A DNA stretch of 64,000 bases from the NCBI GenBank assembly GCA_027405735.1, contig JAPEHQ010000012.1, positions 806,001 to 870,000 on the forward strand, written 5' to 3'. The first letter of the stretch is position 1; each line of letters begins with the position of its first letter. This DNA is from Mucor racemosus. Lineage: Eukaryota > Mucoromycota > Mucoromycetes > Mucorales > Mucoraceae. A model generated the notes under the pieces. That model searched no databases, was not told the DNA's origin, and saw only the letters and a program-made list of their open reading frames with translations. A program made the translations under genes and the position numbers. Positions 1-12,356 of the stretch are shown here, one piece after another.

Positions 1-70
1 GAACATAGCAAGATCAAACAGCCAAGTCTCTTATACTCTGGTATATATCTAAGTTTTAAATAAAAATGCG

Positions 71-2107
71 TTTTTTTTTTTTTACTTTTCTTACATTTAA
101 CCATGTACGGTCCGAAAATTCAGTTTTTTTAGCGGACATTTTCGGGGCTCATTTCATCCTTACCAACACTCATGATTTTGATCAAAAAATAGAAAAATCA
201 AATTTTGATACCAAAATCAACGTTTAAATATACTACATTGTGAGAGAAAATTGTAGCCATAACTAATACACATTTTATAAAAGCTTAATATTAAATGTTA
301 ATTAATGAGAATTTGTAGTTTTGTCCCAAAAACGATTTTTTGATTAAAGGATTTTCATGTAATATTTCGCAATAAAAATATTTGTAATTTTTATTGAGCA
401 AATAGAGCGCTAAATTTTGCATATGTGTATATTCTTTGTTTTATAATTGGAAGTATAATTAACTCTAGATTTGCAAAACCAGAAAAAAAAAATTAAAAAA
501 TGTCAAAATTGATGATCTGGACAAAAATAATTTTCTAAATTAATATTCCGCTTATAAGCCTTGTAAATCTTAAAAATAAGATATTTTATAATACCGGAGA
601 ACTTTTTCAAGATTTTACGATGTTGTACCCACTTATATCAAGCTTATTACTATAAATATTTATATATGCTAATATTATATGGTGGTTTATTTGATGGTAA
701 TATAGTATTAATTTATAATTATTGCGCTAGAGGTAATTTACATTGAGTTTTAATGTTACCTCTCCAATATCATAAACATAAACATGGCCATTACTGGAAC
801 CTATTGCCACCTTTTTACCCTCTTTGTCCCAAATCAATTTATTCAATGCTTTATTAAAACCGACTTAAGTACTTCCAAATGGTTCCTTGGTATTTTCATT
901 CAGATTTCATAAACTAAATTGAATGGTTCCATCTACAGTAATATCAAACGCATCATCAACCCGCCTTATGATAAATGTCAATCTAAAATCAGAAATATCC
1001 CATTTTTATTGTTATTAGCTATGAAAAGCTTGATTTTTAATAATGCAGCAATTAAATAAAAACAAGACGATACTAATAGCATATAATGAGTATTTAACAT
1101 CTAAGTAAGTTTGATAAAGTATGCTTTTAAACCCTTTTAAAAATCCTGAAGCAAACGCAAAACCTTAGTCCTGTAATTTCTATCCATCAAAATGTTGCGA
1201 TTTCCACTACACAATTAATGCACCTTTTATCAATCTTGACATCTTGACCTCAATACACATTGGGTATTAGCTTTTTACCAGTTGTATTCTCTCTGATTAA
1301 TTAACATTCAGTTATATTGAACGATGATTTGCAGCATTGCCAAAAAAAAGAATAAATAATGCTTCAAGGGTTTTCTGCATATCAAATTATGCAATTTAGT
1401 AGCAATGATTGTATTAACTATGCTTTTTAAACCTATTTTATGTTAATCAAAATAATTAGTATTTTCATTCAAAAGTAAGGTTTGCTTTACACATTTACAT
1501 TCACCCATTCAATAAATAATATTGCATTTATTATCCGTTATATCAATCTAACCAACTTTACCTTGATTCGATACATTTGACAATTAAATGCCTAAATTAC
1601 ACTTGAGCCATTAGGTACAGTATCGCCACAAAAAAATCTCGTACAGGTCGACGAAGCATCACAATTTGGATCATTTTTTTCTGTTCATAGATCTGAGCTC
1701 TCTCTCTCACATTTATAAATCTCTGCATAAACCATATCTCTATCTTTTCAATTTAACTGAAATAAGTTGAACTCCAACATCGTATTTGATAAAACGCTTT
1801 ACTTTATTGCGATCCAACACAGCTAATTTGACGTTATTTTAGCATCAGTAGTTGAATCAGATAAATTTGATATTAGAAGACCCCTTTTAATAGTTTTGCA
1901 TATCATGAGCTAATAATGATGGACCATTAGTATACTGTAGATACGCTAATCAAGGATAGTGAGTTAACTCCTCTAATGGATGGATGAGCTGATTATTAGT
2001 ATAAACGAAATAATATTAAAATCAAATATAATAGCAATTGAATTAGCAAGGGATGATAAACCATGTAAATTAGCATAATAGCATAATTGAATTGTTTCAA
2101 GCGTTTT
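71..2107. repeat. Left arm of palindromic element 1
   Basis: This 2.04 kb stretch is the reverse complement of 2999-5034 with very few differences. Examples are the poly-T and ACATTTAACCATGTACGG at 92-110 against CCGTACATGGTTAAATGT near 4995-5012, and AATTAGCAAGGGATGATAAA at 2041 against its complement near 3045-3064. Positions 1-70 match the outer sequence of palindrome 2 (near 42480-42540), so the element starts to the left of the window. The outer half (to about 1085) is shared with palindrome 2. The inner half (1085-2107) is not. It carries a broken dynein intermediate chain fragment on the minus strand. Confidence 0.9.
760..945 (-). pseudogene. Captured dynein intermediate chain WD40 fragment (element 1, left arm)
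   Basis: Read on the minus strand, this 62-codon frame matches the last WD40 repeat of a cytoplasmic dynein intermediate chain. It has NLNENTKEP, then ALNKL-W-DKEGKK, then GHVYVYDIGE. Two in-frame stops break it, one where the WD repeat would have its Trp (Trp-Asn-Leu-Asn region) and one about 14 codons later. It ends at GGAGAG followed by GTAACA, which looks like a retained 5' splice site, so the fragment probably came from genomic DNA. The family match comes from remembered animal and fungal dynein IC sequences. The stops mean it is not functional. Confidence 0.75.
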
Positions 2108-2998
2108 GAACTGAAAACGTCTTTACTTTTGTGCTACTATATAAATTGATTTATTAGTAAAATTAATTCACAAGTAATAATTATGGTGTATTCTTGATAG
2201 TTGTTAGTGGTATACATGACAACATCTTGTTCTTCTCTTCTTGGCTGCTGGTCATTAAGCAAAATGAAATATTTCTTAGAAACTACATAGATTAACATGC
2301 GCTTATTCATTCATTCAAATCAAGTGAAAACTATACATGTATAATCGCAATTTTTTTCAGCAAATAAATATCAATTTTAGACCAAAAAATTAATAATTAC
2401 AACGTAGATGATGGACCAAAATGACTAAGTCTTGGATGCTATTTTTTGCTTTAGAAAAATATTATAATGCGCCCTAATATTAACAGTTAATAATTTATAT
2501 CTAAATAAACAATAGAAAAAACATGTACTTATACTTGCTACTTAATTTCAGTTTAATTATAAAAAATATTAGTCTTTTTGTTGTAGTTTTAAACGTAAAT
2601 AAAATAGCTGAGGAAAGAGTAGGGAAGAAAAAAGATTTTGTGTGTTACAAACAGGAATTTACAAAGGCATAAATACTGTTAGTGTTACCAAACAGGTTGT
2701 TTTCGTTGTTCCCATTTGGTCCCCGAAAGAAGAACATGGGCAGAACTCTTTCAAATCCCAAATTTCAAATTGATATATCTTGTAAATAAGGCAATTCTCT
2801 TGAATCATAGTAACTCACATCTGCTTTCAACTAATCAAATTATCTTCGTTATTGATTATATTATTATTATTAATATACTTTAAAATTTTTTGATCTCATT
2901 GCTCTGCTCATCTGGGCTGCCTGATCGACACGAAATGTTTTATTCTGCCTATCTGTGCAGATTATTATGCCCATGGAAAGCATAGTTCGGTCGTAGTG
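2108..2998. repeat. Centre of palindromic element 1, with a CACTA-type right terminus
   Basis: The spacer between the two arms. From about 2390 it matches the terminal inverted repeat of the CACTA-like element at 37786-41488 (for example the CATCTGGGCTGCCTGATC segment near 2909). It ends in CGGTCGTAGTG at 2988-2998, the same terminus as at 41488 and 49913 (GGCCGTAGTG). The right arm begins on the very next base. The first 230 bp or so of the spacer match nothing else that I recognised. Confidence 0.7.
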
Positions 2999-5034
2999 AA
3001 AACACTTGAGACAATTCAATTATGCTATTATGCTAATTTACATGGTTTATCATCCCTTGCTAATTCAATTGCTATTATATTTGATTTTAATATTATTTCG
3101 TTTATACTAATAATCAGCTCATCCATCCATTAGAGGAGTTAACTCACTATCCTTGATTAGCGTATCTACAGTATACTAATGGTCCATCATTATTAGCTCA
3201 TGATATGCAAAACTATTAAAAGGGGTCTTCTAATATCAAATTTATCTGATTCAACTACTGATGCTAAAATAACGTCAAATTAGCTGTGTTGGATCGCAAT
3301 AAAGTAAAGCGTTTTATCAAATACGATGTTGGAGTTCAACTTATTTCAGTTAAATTGAAAAGATAGAGATATGGTTTATGCAGAGATTTATAAATGTGAG
3401 AGAGAGAGCTCAGATCTATGAACAGAAAAAAATGATCCAAATTGTGATGCTTCGTCGACCTGTACGAGATTTTTTTGTGGCGATACTGTACCTAATGGCT
3501 CAAGTGTAATTTAGGCATTTAATTGTCAAATGTATCGAATCAAGGTAAAGTTGGTTAGATTGATATAACGGATAATAAATGCAATATTATTTATTGAATG
3601 GGTGAATGTAAATGTGTAAAGCAAACCTTACTTTTGAATGAAAATACTAATTATTTTGATTAACATAAAATAGGTTTAAAAAGCATAGTTAATACAATCA
3701 TTGCTACTAAATTGCATAATTTGATATGCAGAAAACCCTTGAAGCATTATTTATTCTTTTTTTTGGCAATGCTGCAAATCATCGTTCAATATAACTGAAT
3801 GTTAATTAATCAGAGAGAATACAACTGGTAAAAAGCTAATACCCAATGTGTATTGAGGTCAAGATGTCAAGATTGATAAAAGGTGCATTAATTGTGTAGT
3901 GGAAATCGCAACATTTTGATGGATAGAAATTACAGGACTAAGGTTTTGCGTTTGCTTCAGGATTTTTAAAAGGGTTTAAAAGCATACTTTATCAAACTTA
4001 CTTAGATGTTAAATACTCATTATATGCTATTAGTATCGTCTTGTTTTTATTTAATTGCTGCATTATTAAAAATCAAGCTTTTCATAGCTAATAACAATAA
4101 AAATGGGATATTTCTGATTTTAGATTGACATTTATCATAAGGCGGGTTGATGATGCGTTTGATATTACTGTAGATGGAACCATTCAATTTAGTTTATGAA
4201 ATCTGAATGAAAATACCAAGGAACCATTTGGAAGTACTTAAGTCGGTTTTAATAAAGCATTGAATAAATTGATTTGGGACAAAGAGGGTAAAAAGGTGGC
4301 AATAGGTTCCAGTAATGGCCATGTTTATGTTTATGATATTGGAGAGGTAACATTAAAACTCAATGTAAATTACCTCTAGCGCAATAATTATAAATTAATA
4401 CTATATTACCATCAAATAAACCACCATATAATATTAGCATATATAAATATTTATAGTAATAAGCTTGATATAAGTGGGTACAACATCGTAAAATCTTGAA
4501 AATGTTCTCCGGTATTATAAAATATCTTATTTTTAAGATTTACAAGGCTTATAAGCGGAATATTAATTTAGAAAATTATTTTTGTCCAGATCATCAATTT
4601 TGACATTTTTTAATTTTTTTTTCTGGTTTTGCAAATCTAGAGTTAATTATACTTCCAATTATAAAACAAAGAATATACACATATGCAAAATTTAGCGCTC
4701 TATTTGCTCAATAAAAATTACAAATATTTTTATTGCGAAATATTACATGAAAATCCTTTAATCAAAAAATCGTTTTTGGGACAAAACTACAAATTCTCAT
4801 TAATTAACATTTAATATTAAGCTTTTATAAAATGTGTATTAGTTATGGCTACAATTTTCTCTCACAATGTAGTATATTTAAACGTTGATTTTGGTATCAA
4901 ACCCACGATTTTTCTATTTTTTGATCAAAATCATGAGTGTTGGTAAGGATGAAATGAGCCCCGAAAATGTCCGCTAAAAACCTGAATTTTCGGACCGTAC
5001 ATGGTTAAATGTAAGAAAAGTAAAAAAAAAAAAA
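2999..5034. repeat. Right arm of palindromic element 1
   Basis: Reverse complement of 71-2107, nearly identical. It carries the same copy-specific variants as the left arm, such as AAAAAATCGTTTTTGGGAC and ATTGCGAAATATTAC, which differ from the matching bases of palindrome 2. It ends in an A-run at about 5034, after which the sequence jumps to another segment of the family, so the outer tip found at the left arm is missing here. Confidence 0.9.
4161..4346 (+). pseudogene. Captured dynein intermediate chain WD40 fragment (element 1, right arm)
   Basis: A 62-codon frame on the plus strand, the mirror of 760-945. The visible protein pieces are DGTIQ, NLNENTKEPFGST, NKALNKLIWDKEGKKVAIG and SSNGHVYVYDIGE. 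Stops are TGA at 4197-4199, in place of the WD-repeat Trp, and TAA at 4239-4241. The TAA is shared with palindrome 2. The TGA is not, because palindrome 2 keeps TGG there. The frame runs into GTAACA, a likely old splice donor. This is a decayed host-gene fragment and not an active gene. Confidence 0.78.
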
Positions 5035-6065
5035 TATAGTAATTTATTTAAATTTTACGAATTAATAAAGTAGAGTATATAGATCTTAGATGTTTGCTTG
5101 CATCATATAGATTTAAGCAGTAAGTGTCATTTATGTTTATGCTCGAGCAAAACCCATTGTTACTATAAACTGTAAACATTATAGCTATAATGCTATAAAC
5201 ATATTTATAAATGATGATAATCGTAAATATATTGGATCTTGCATGTATTGCTCTACATCAACAACTTATTGAATTGTATTGCCTATAATTTATATTAGTA
5301 AAAACAAATGTGATTTAAAAACCCATTCCAGTAAAAAAATGAAATAGAATTTTGAGAACGGCACGATGCTCATATCTCATATATAAACCAATTTGTGCCC
5401 ATACAATCAGCTCATTATTATGCTCGTGGTCAGATTTCCTTATTATAAACAAATAATGATAATGGTATGCTTATGGGCAATTCTACTATTATGCATATAT
5501 GGGATTAATGTCATGCACATGGACAGAATCTGTTGTATTCCACCTACCAGTATTATACGTTATCACCTTCTACAGTATCAATACAGCTTACAATCTATTG
5601 ACTACGACATGTATTGAAGTGCAAGTCTTGATATCGGATATAAGAAACTCCTAGCGTACCAAGTTTAATCTAGTAATTACCAAAAGCGCTTGGACCTCAA
5701 TTATGACACCATACTATTTTATCCCAACGGTTAATCAGTCCAGTAGCTATCAAATCAACATCATCCAAGCACATTTAGCGCAGCATTTAAACAAGACAAC
5801 TTACAAGCTCTGCAAGAACGGTCAAATTATGATTGATTTATTTCCATCCATAGATTACTATCAAACAGATCTAATGGTTCAATAGTGCCTTAGGTTATAT
5901 CTCAGGATCTCAATGTCAAATCAATGTAAAAGGCCATACTTTTATATCTAAATAAACGATATCTTGTTTTTATTATACAGTCGATGAACTGATTTATTAC
6001 TCATTCTCTTTTAGTAGTATTCTTTTTTTTTAAGTATTATTTATCAAGTTTGAAAATATACGACA
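5035..6065 (+). repeat. Family segment C (CACTA-like element remnant)
   Basis: This segment matches about 39895-40855 and, in part, 49375-49640. Shared landmarks include CTCGAGCAAAACCCATTG (5142), GAGAACGGCACGATGCTCAT (5355) and the stretch around 5690-5890. It is the outer part of the same repeat family that forms the palindromes, with the next outer segment B (39100-39890) deleted. Short open frames at 5393 and 5703 lie inside it. They are not preserved with the same ends in the other copies and I do not call them genes. Confidence 0.7.
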
Positions 6066-6952
6066 GACATATTACTAATTGAATTGTAAGTTTTTAACAA
6101 CTAAACAATAGATCAGACATCCATCAAACAAACGTCCTTTGTAAAACCCCACATTTCAATCAAAGTATTTACCTTACCCTTTTGAAACTCGTTAGATTTG
6201 CTTTGGTTTGACGTGATTAAAATTATGAGATTTGCACTTGCAATGGCTAATGTAGTATATTATGTATTCACGTAAATTACAGGAACTACTGTATATTTCA
6301 TAAAAAATTATATCTCATCCTCAAACCTATTTAATGCTTTGCTCCAAATACTAAATACTGTATACTGCCTGATATATCTAAATCATAAGAATGTTATTAA
6401 TATTTGTGTTAGTAAATATACCATACCAGGATGAAACGTCAATTTAATTTGCCGATAAATAAATCACAAATTGTGTTACCCCATAGTGAGTTTTCAAAAA
6501 TCCGATCTAAACAATTATATTATACGCTTTGCTTACAATAAATCCAAATTACATCATGATATAAACATAGTAAACCTGTTATATTGCAGGAAAACGCCCA
6601 ATTTTTTAATAATTACTTTTTTTGTTTTAGCTTTGATTGAAATTCATCAAATGACCTTATTTGGGACCTTTTGGGGACACTGAATTCAGCCCCGGAAGGA
6701 GTTTTGTTTATACAAAATGTAAACAAACACCCGTATTAGAAGCAAGATAAGAGTGCAATTGGTCATTTTACTGGACTTCAAGACGACACATCGAGATGAA
6801 AAGTATATGAATTTATTGGAAATTTTATGATAAATCCAATGGTGGTATTTTTAATACGTAAAGTAGACGGTAGCTCAAGAAAAGCGTAAAAAGTCAATGG
6901 ATTTGTATCGTGAGATTTTATTGTCGTTTTTTAGCCAGCTTTGATAAGAGAA

Positions 6953-7066
6953 ATTTTATATAAAGAAAGAAAGTTCCCATCCCATTCACTTTACTTTTCT
7001 TTCTTTTATTAATTCAATACTCAACAATCAACTTGCAAAATCAATAATTACTATGATGGTTCAAGG
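6953..7066 (+). promoter_or_regulatory. Promoter-like block and start codon inside R2a
   Basis: TTTATATAAAG at about 6955-6965 is followed by a pyrimidine-rich stretch (CCCATCCCATTCACTTTACTT and on) and an A-rich leader. Then comes ATGATGGTTCAAG at 7053-7065 and GCAAGT, which could be a mutated GTAAGT donor. The order TATA, CT-block, leader, short first exon, intron is typical of strongly expressed fungal genes. The same block is in R2b (near 35560-35680, minus strand). It may be a captured host promoter and first exon. A housekeeping gene starting Met-Val-Gln is possible, but nothing downstream confirms one. Confidence 0.35.
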
Positions 7067-7182
7067 CAAGTTTCTAATTATTTGAAATTATCTATACTCT
7101 TTTCTAACTCATCAAATGACTGTATTGGTATTCTGGTAAACTTATAGGTGTTTTTTGTATGTGATGAACATATTTTCTCTGG

Positions 7183-8030
7183 GGTCAGATGAACTCTCAC
7201 TTTCTCGTAGTTGGTCCCGTCACTATCATTTTAGTTTATTTTAAAATGAGAAGCCAAGAAGAGTTCTAGGGTTTCTGTATATAATGTGCTAGCTATAGCG
7301 ATATCCTAATAGATTTGTCCATTTGCTATTTTGAAAGTATACTTTGTATATGACTGTAGAGATAGTCGGCTTATTGATGTAGGCATGTATTGCTGTATTC
7401 GTCCTTTTTGCGACAGATCAATTCTCACTTCATTGTGGTTGATCCTGTCAGTACCATTGTAAACTAACCTTTACTTTGCGAAATCAAGAGGATGGTCTCT
7501 GTAATGGAGTGCTAGATGTAGTTGTTTAGTAGTAGTCCGGCCTAGGCCTTTCTTTCTATGCACGGTCTAGGCCAGGCCAATGTGCAAAATATAGTTAGAA
7601 TAGACCTTATGGTTTTGCCTACTCGATAGGTAATCATAGTGGGTTTGTCTATGAGGAACTTCTATATTTTTCTTTTTAGAACAGATCAACTCTCATCATC
7701 GAAATTGATACTGTCAGTACCATAGTAAATCTAATTTGCTTTGCGAAGTCAATCGAAATTCATTATATACGGAGATCCGGTTGTAGCTGTTGTCTGGTTA
7801 GTAGGTTTGCTTTGAGCTTATTTAGGTTCTTCTGAGGAGGTGTTTGACGCCACATGCTATTTGTGGATATGCCTTGTGTATACCGTAGGAGTAGCATTTT
7901 CGGGGTAAATCGATGAAGCTTAATACTTCTACAGCCTTTATTTTTTGGGAACAGATGAACTTTCACTTTCTCGTAGTTGTTCCTGTTAGTATCATTGTAA
8001 TTCATTTACTTTGAGAAGCCAAGAAAAGGT
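7183..8030. repeat. Four diverged tandem units inside R2a
   Basis: Units begin near 7183, 7412, 7681 and 7950, a spacing of about 230-270 bp. Each has a version of ACAGATGAACTCTCACTTTC, GTTGATCCTGTCAGTACCAT, then TTTACTTTGCGAAGTCAAG. They are well diverged from one another, but each unit has its counterpart in R2b (34600-35440, reversed), so the array formed before the two R2 copies separated. Confidence 0.65.
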
Positions 8031-10437
8031 CACTTTTAATTTAAAACAAATGAAAAAAAAAAATACTTTTTAGTAAACGTTCTTTTGAATGATTTTATAT
8101 ACATAGTTTTATACAGTAGTATATTTTCAAAATATAGACGAGTAACAACGTTTGCTATGACTCCTTGATATTTCCATGTATTGTCGTTTATTCCTAAACA
8201 ATTTGGAATTAGCATCTAAGCATGTATTTGATTTTATTTAAAATCAGTGCTTCGAAATATTCTTTAAAAGTATACAATCCAATGGGTTTGTGTAAGTAAA
8301 CATAACAAGAATTCGATTTCGACAAAGGCTACGTCTTTTAAATATGAGCTTTAATGATTAACTGATTTGAGTAAATGCATCAAAAAATTATTATAGAAAT
8401 GGCCAATGGTTATGTCTAAGCATCTCAATGCGCATTACAACAAAAACTAATCTATATCATAGATATAGCACAGCTTTGTAAGAACTTTAAAGAATTTTGA
8501 AAGCATTAAACGATTAACCCTATATCCAATTTTATTCATATTCACATCAAAAAGCATCTGAAAAGCATCCTTCGATTTTATTTTCTTGCACCAGTTTAAC
8601 AAAATAACCATCTGATTGTAACAATCTATATGAAATTTGCATCAAATCCATTTTATTTTTCAGGTTCCGCTATTTTCAAATTTCCTTTCCGTTTGGATCA
8701 AAATGTCTGTTTTTTGAAAAAAAAATTATATTTTTGCAGATTTCTCCAGATTTAGCATAAAAAGCAAGTTTAACCCAATAATTAGTTTTTATACAGCTTT
8801 TGAATAAGATTCTGGTGGTACACTTTATAATAAAATTTTTCCCTAAAAAATTTGCGCAATTTGGGAAATAATAAAAAGTCGTTTTTTCATAAAAAGTCGT
8901 TATTCTAAATAATAAACAAAAAAATAAACAATTACTTGTGAAAATTGAAAAAATTCTGGTCATTTCTGACTTAGGAAAGCTCTATCAAAAAGTTCATTTT
9001 TAAGGCTTAAAATCGGTTAGAGTGATTTGAAGCAATTTTTCCTTATGTATACAAGGGTTTTGACCATCAATTTTGGCATGTTTTTTTCATCCCAAAAAAT
9101 CCAAGATAAAAATATAGGGTGTGGGTACACATTATAAAAAATGGTTGAAACTTATTTTGGTCTCAAAAAAGTTGCAAAAAGTGCCTAAAAAAATTCTTTG
9201 AATTTGCGGTTTTTAGGTGATTTGGATAAAATAACTGAGCATAAACAGCTCAAATTACAACAAAAACAATCTGCACCAACAGAATTTAAGCTTTTGTGAT
9301 ACCCACAAATATTGCTTAGCATCCAAGCACAAAAACTTTATTTACTGGAGAAAAACAAGCTGTAACTTCTGACAAATATACGCTAGAACATTGAACTCTA
9401 ATAGAATTTCAGAAATAACAAACTTAATTTCGCTCAATAAAAGTCTGATACTTGGCAACTATTTCCTTGAAAAATCAAAGGCTTAATGTGTGCATGATAA
9501 TACGAGATGTTATGCTGGTATTTTAAATTAATAATTGGTTATGCATATTGGTTTGAAACAAAATGCATCACAAGTATCGCATGATCCTGCGGCATTCATT
9601 TTATTAATTTTATAATGGTAAGCAATCCTATTTCAGTGGTACATCATTACAAACACTTTCTTGTGTAGCCCGTTTAAATTTCCTAGTCGTTAAACAATGT
9701 TTTCATCACTCATCACTTTATTTTCTTCTAGATTGTTGATTAGAAAACGTGAGCACCTGATATCATTTGCGTATATACATAAATTGGAAATTTTTTTATT
9801 TTCTGGAACAGCGTATATACTGTATGATATTTGTACGTGATGTGAACTACGGGCAGTCGTTTACACATCAAGTTGAATTAGTAATTAATAAAATGAATCT
9901 GGTGTGAGAACCAAGAAAATCAAATTATTACATTAAAGTAATTTGAGCTAGACATTCAATATAAATACCACAATGATCCACCGAGTAGATGAATTGTTGC
10001 TTTATTTTATATATTCTTAATAAACTTAGAAGAGTTATAATTGTATTTCCCATTACTTTTTTATTTTAATTACGTTTCTGTAGCAGTATGTATGCTAAAC
10101 AGCTGGTCAATACCGATAGTACAAAGTTTTATCTTTAATTGAAATCATAATTTAAATCACAATAATGCTTTTATTATATGTTAACGACATCTACTGCACA
10201 TCGTCGATTATTATAATACAAGCACGTTTATTATTAAAAAGTGTGTCGTTACTACTGTACATATATAGATACAAAAATAACAATGCATGCAACTCAGTGC
10301 TTCACTATAGACCAGAACTTATCATATTAAAATTATCGAGAACCAACTAAATCAAGGCATTGTTTCCATTTTGATGTACTCTCCAATATCAGCAAAGTGT
10401 GAAAGCTGCAAGTCTTTATATATCTGATTGAGAGTGC

Positions 10438-10560
10438 AGTAAATGACGATGTTATTTAATAAAATATAAAAATAAAAGCAGTTGAAATACAATTATAATC
10501 AGCTAAAGTTTTTATTACAAAAGATTTCTGAAGAGTTAAAATAATTGAAAAGTATGAGGG
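10438..10560 (+). mobile_element. Half copy of an AATGCAGTAAATAAC-type MITE
   Basis: GCAGTAAATGACGATGTTATTTA followed by the ATACAATTATAATCAGCTAAAG segment, then ACAAAAGATTTCTGAAGAG. This matches the left two thirds of the MITE at 24015-24238 with scattered changes and then diverges near 10570. The right inverted repeat is absent, so it is a truncated copy. Confidence 0.6.
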
Positions 10561-11539
10561 TATTTATAGTGATTTGGAGAACTTGGATACCATCAGACTT
10601 GAATGGATGTATATTTAGTAATCTTCCAGTTTTGAGTACATTGTTATTGATTTAATATTTTAAGGGGTAAATTGTGTAGAGCATTGAACATAAGGGATTG
10701 TATGTCAAGTGTGACAATATCGACCTTTTGGAAAATGGTTGTTTTGTTCATTTCTGTTATATCTATTTTATGTAACCTTGATTTTTAAGGGGTAGTTTTT
10801 TATATGCTTGAATCTTATTCATATTGATAGTGCAACTTCGATATAGATGAGTAGTTGACTAAATTGATACCTTTGTTTATTATCATTATTGATTTGGATA
10901 GAATCCTGTTTTGATATATATGTCATTTGTGTAATTAATTGCGCCGTGATCAAGGGTGCTATCATCTACACGACATGTATGGTTCAAAAAGGGTATTTCA
11001 TATTTTTAGCATGCGTTTGTTATTGTGTTCAATTGAAGCGTTTGTTTATTATTGTTGTTCACATTTCAAGTGGCATCATATCTTATGAGCGACACTTGGA
11101 GTTTAGGTTGTTTTATTTTTATCAAGCGTTTTTAGTGTTATGTCAATACTCATCCTATGTCTCACATCCAAGGTCACAGTCTATAATTAGTGTTACAGTA
11201 AATCAATGTGGATCATTGACTTACATCATATTCTTAGATAGTAAAACCCTAGTAATAGTTATAATTAATGTATATAAATACATCCAAAGGATGTATTGTT
11301 AATAAAAGTGTAATATTCTGGCAAGATTATTTATATAGACTCTTTTGACATTTCATTTAGTATGTAATTCCACTGCAGAGAGGCATAAAAATATGCCTCA
11401 GGTAATAAACCATGAACCATAAACCATCATAAATTTGTAATAATACCACAATGCTGCAAACAAATTATAATATGAATATTATTATGTGATAATCTCGAAT
11501 TAGTATCAGATCAAAACTAAAAAAATCCAGGTTCAAGAC

Positions 11540-11608
11540 TCCCCTACTGTCGCATTTTCCTTAATGTGGCATAATTAAGAGAATTAATGGGTTCTTTCTT
11601 TATAGTGT
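11540..11608. mobile_element. Half copy of a CACTATGAAG-ended MITE
   Basis: TTCCTTAATGTGGCATAATTAAGAG... ending TTTCTTTATAGTG matches the right half of the MITE at 52558-52702 (TTCTTAATGTGGCATAACTAAGAG...CTTCATAATG). The matching left half is not present upstream, so this is a solo end or deletion product. Confidence 0.5.
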
Positions 11609-12356
11609 GAGGTACTACTTGAAAACCTCTGATGACAATATCTTTGCAATATACGGAGATCCTACCTATACAAGGTCTCCAATACTATGCATGCATTATG
11701 GTAATACAACAACAGACGGTACGATGATTACAGGTATATAAAAGTCTGGTTCAATTACCTAATAATCTTGTCTGTACGTTTAGAACTTGAAACCATGGCC
11801 AATATAAGTATTGAAGTGAACTAAGCTAGATTCCCATCATAAAATACCTAAATTAAATGTCATCTCATTTGAAACCATGCTATCAAAGATAAGACTATAT
11901 AGTAAATAGACAGTTGCATAAAGATAGCAAGGGTATAATATTCAAATAAGAGATGCTAAAATACTAAAGTAATGTGGGATATCCTAAATAAAAGATACAA
12001 AAAGTACATGCTTATCAAGTAGAACAAGTAAGGGCTGTTCTGAAAGCATGATTGACAAACTATATTTAAAACACCGTTCTTGATCCACCAAATCAATAAC
12101 CAAACAACCCAACATTTATACTCAAAATTAATGGAATCGTTGACAATTGCAATGCAATTGCAGGATAGTAAATAATCACCAAATAATATAAATAGAGACG
12201 TAGAATAACCATTTTATTGCACATTATCCATATTTTAATAAAGAAGGATTTTAACAGTATTCTTTATCGCTTTTTACACCCATATTTTACTGCAAGTATT
12301 ATGTCAGAGGTTATAATTACTGTAGAATGGGATTTTGTTGGTGAAGTACATGAGAG

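Larger units (their letters stand above)
6066..8718 (+). repeat. Dispersed repeat R2, copy a
   Basis: About 2.65 kb present again in inverse orientation at 33806-36551. Ends are recognisable as GACATATTACT at 6066 and GATCAAAATGTCTGTTTTTT near 8700. The two copies agree closely except for a replaced block (about 8230-8460 here, 34080-34400 there). Inside it are a core-promoter-like stretch with an ATG (6953-7066) and four diverged tandem units (7183-8030). I recognise no transposase and no terminal repeats, so the element class is unknown. An 80-residue minus-strand frame at 7763-8005 recurs in R2b with two or so changes, but it lies on the tandem units and I do not treat it as a gene. Confidence 0.8.
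8719..12348. other. AT-rich intergenic region without a recognised gene
   Basis: No open frame here resembles a known protein. The 137-codon frame at 10889 is rich in hydrophobic and Cys codons but has no recognisable motif. Two pieces of repeats occur: a half copy of the MITE found at 24015-24238 (10438-10560) and a half copy of the MITE found at 52558-52702 (about 11540-11608). The rest reads as AT-rich non-coding or old repeat DNA. Confidence 0.5.

Noticed and set aside
5393..5885. Two short frames in segment C as transposase pieces
   Set aside because: Ends and stops differ in the related copies (40100-40700) and no catalytic motif is present.
10889..11302. 137-codon open frame
   Set aside because: Hydrophobic, Cys- and Ile-rich translation of AT-rich DNA with no motif, repeat partner or promoter signal.
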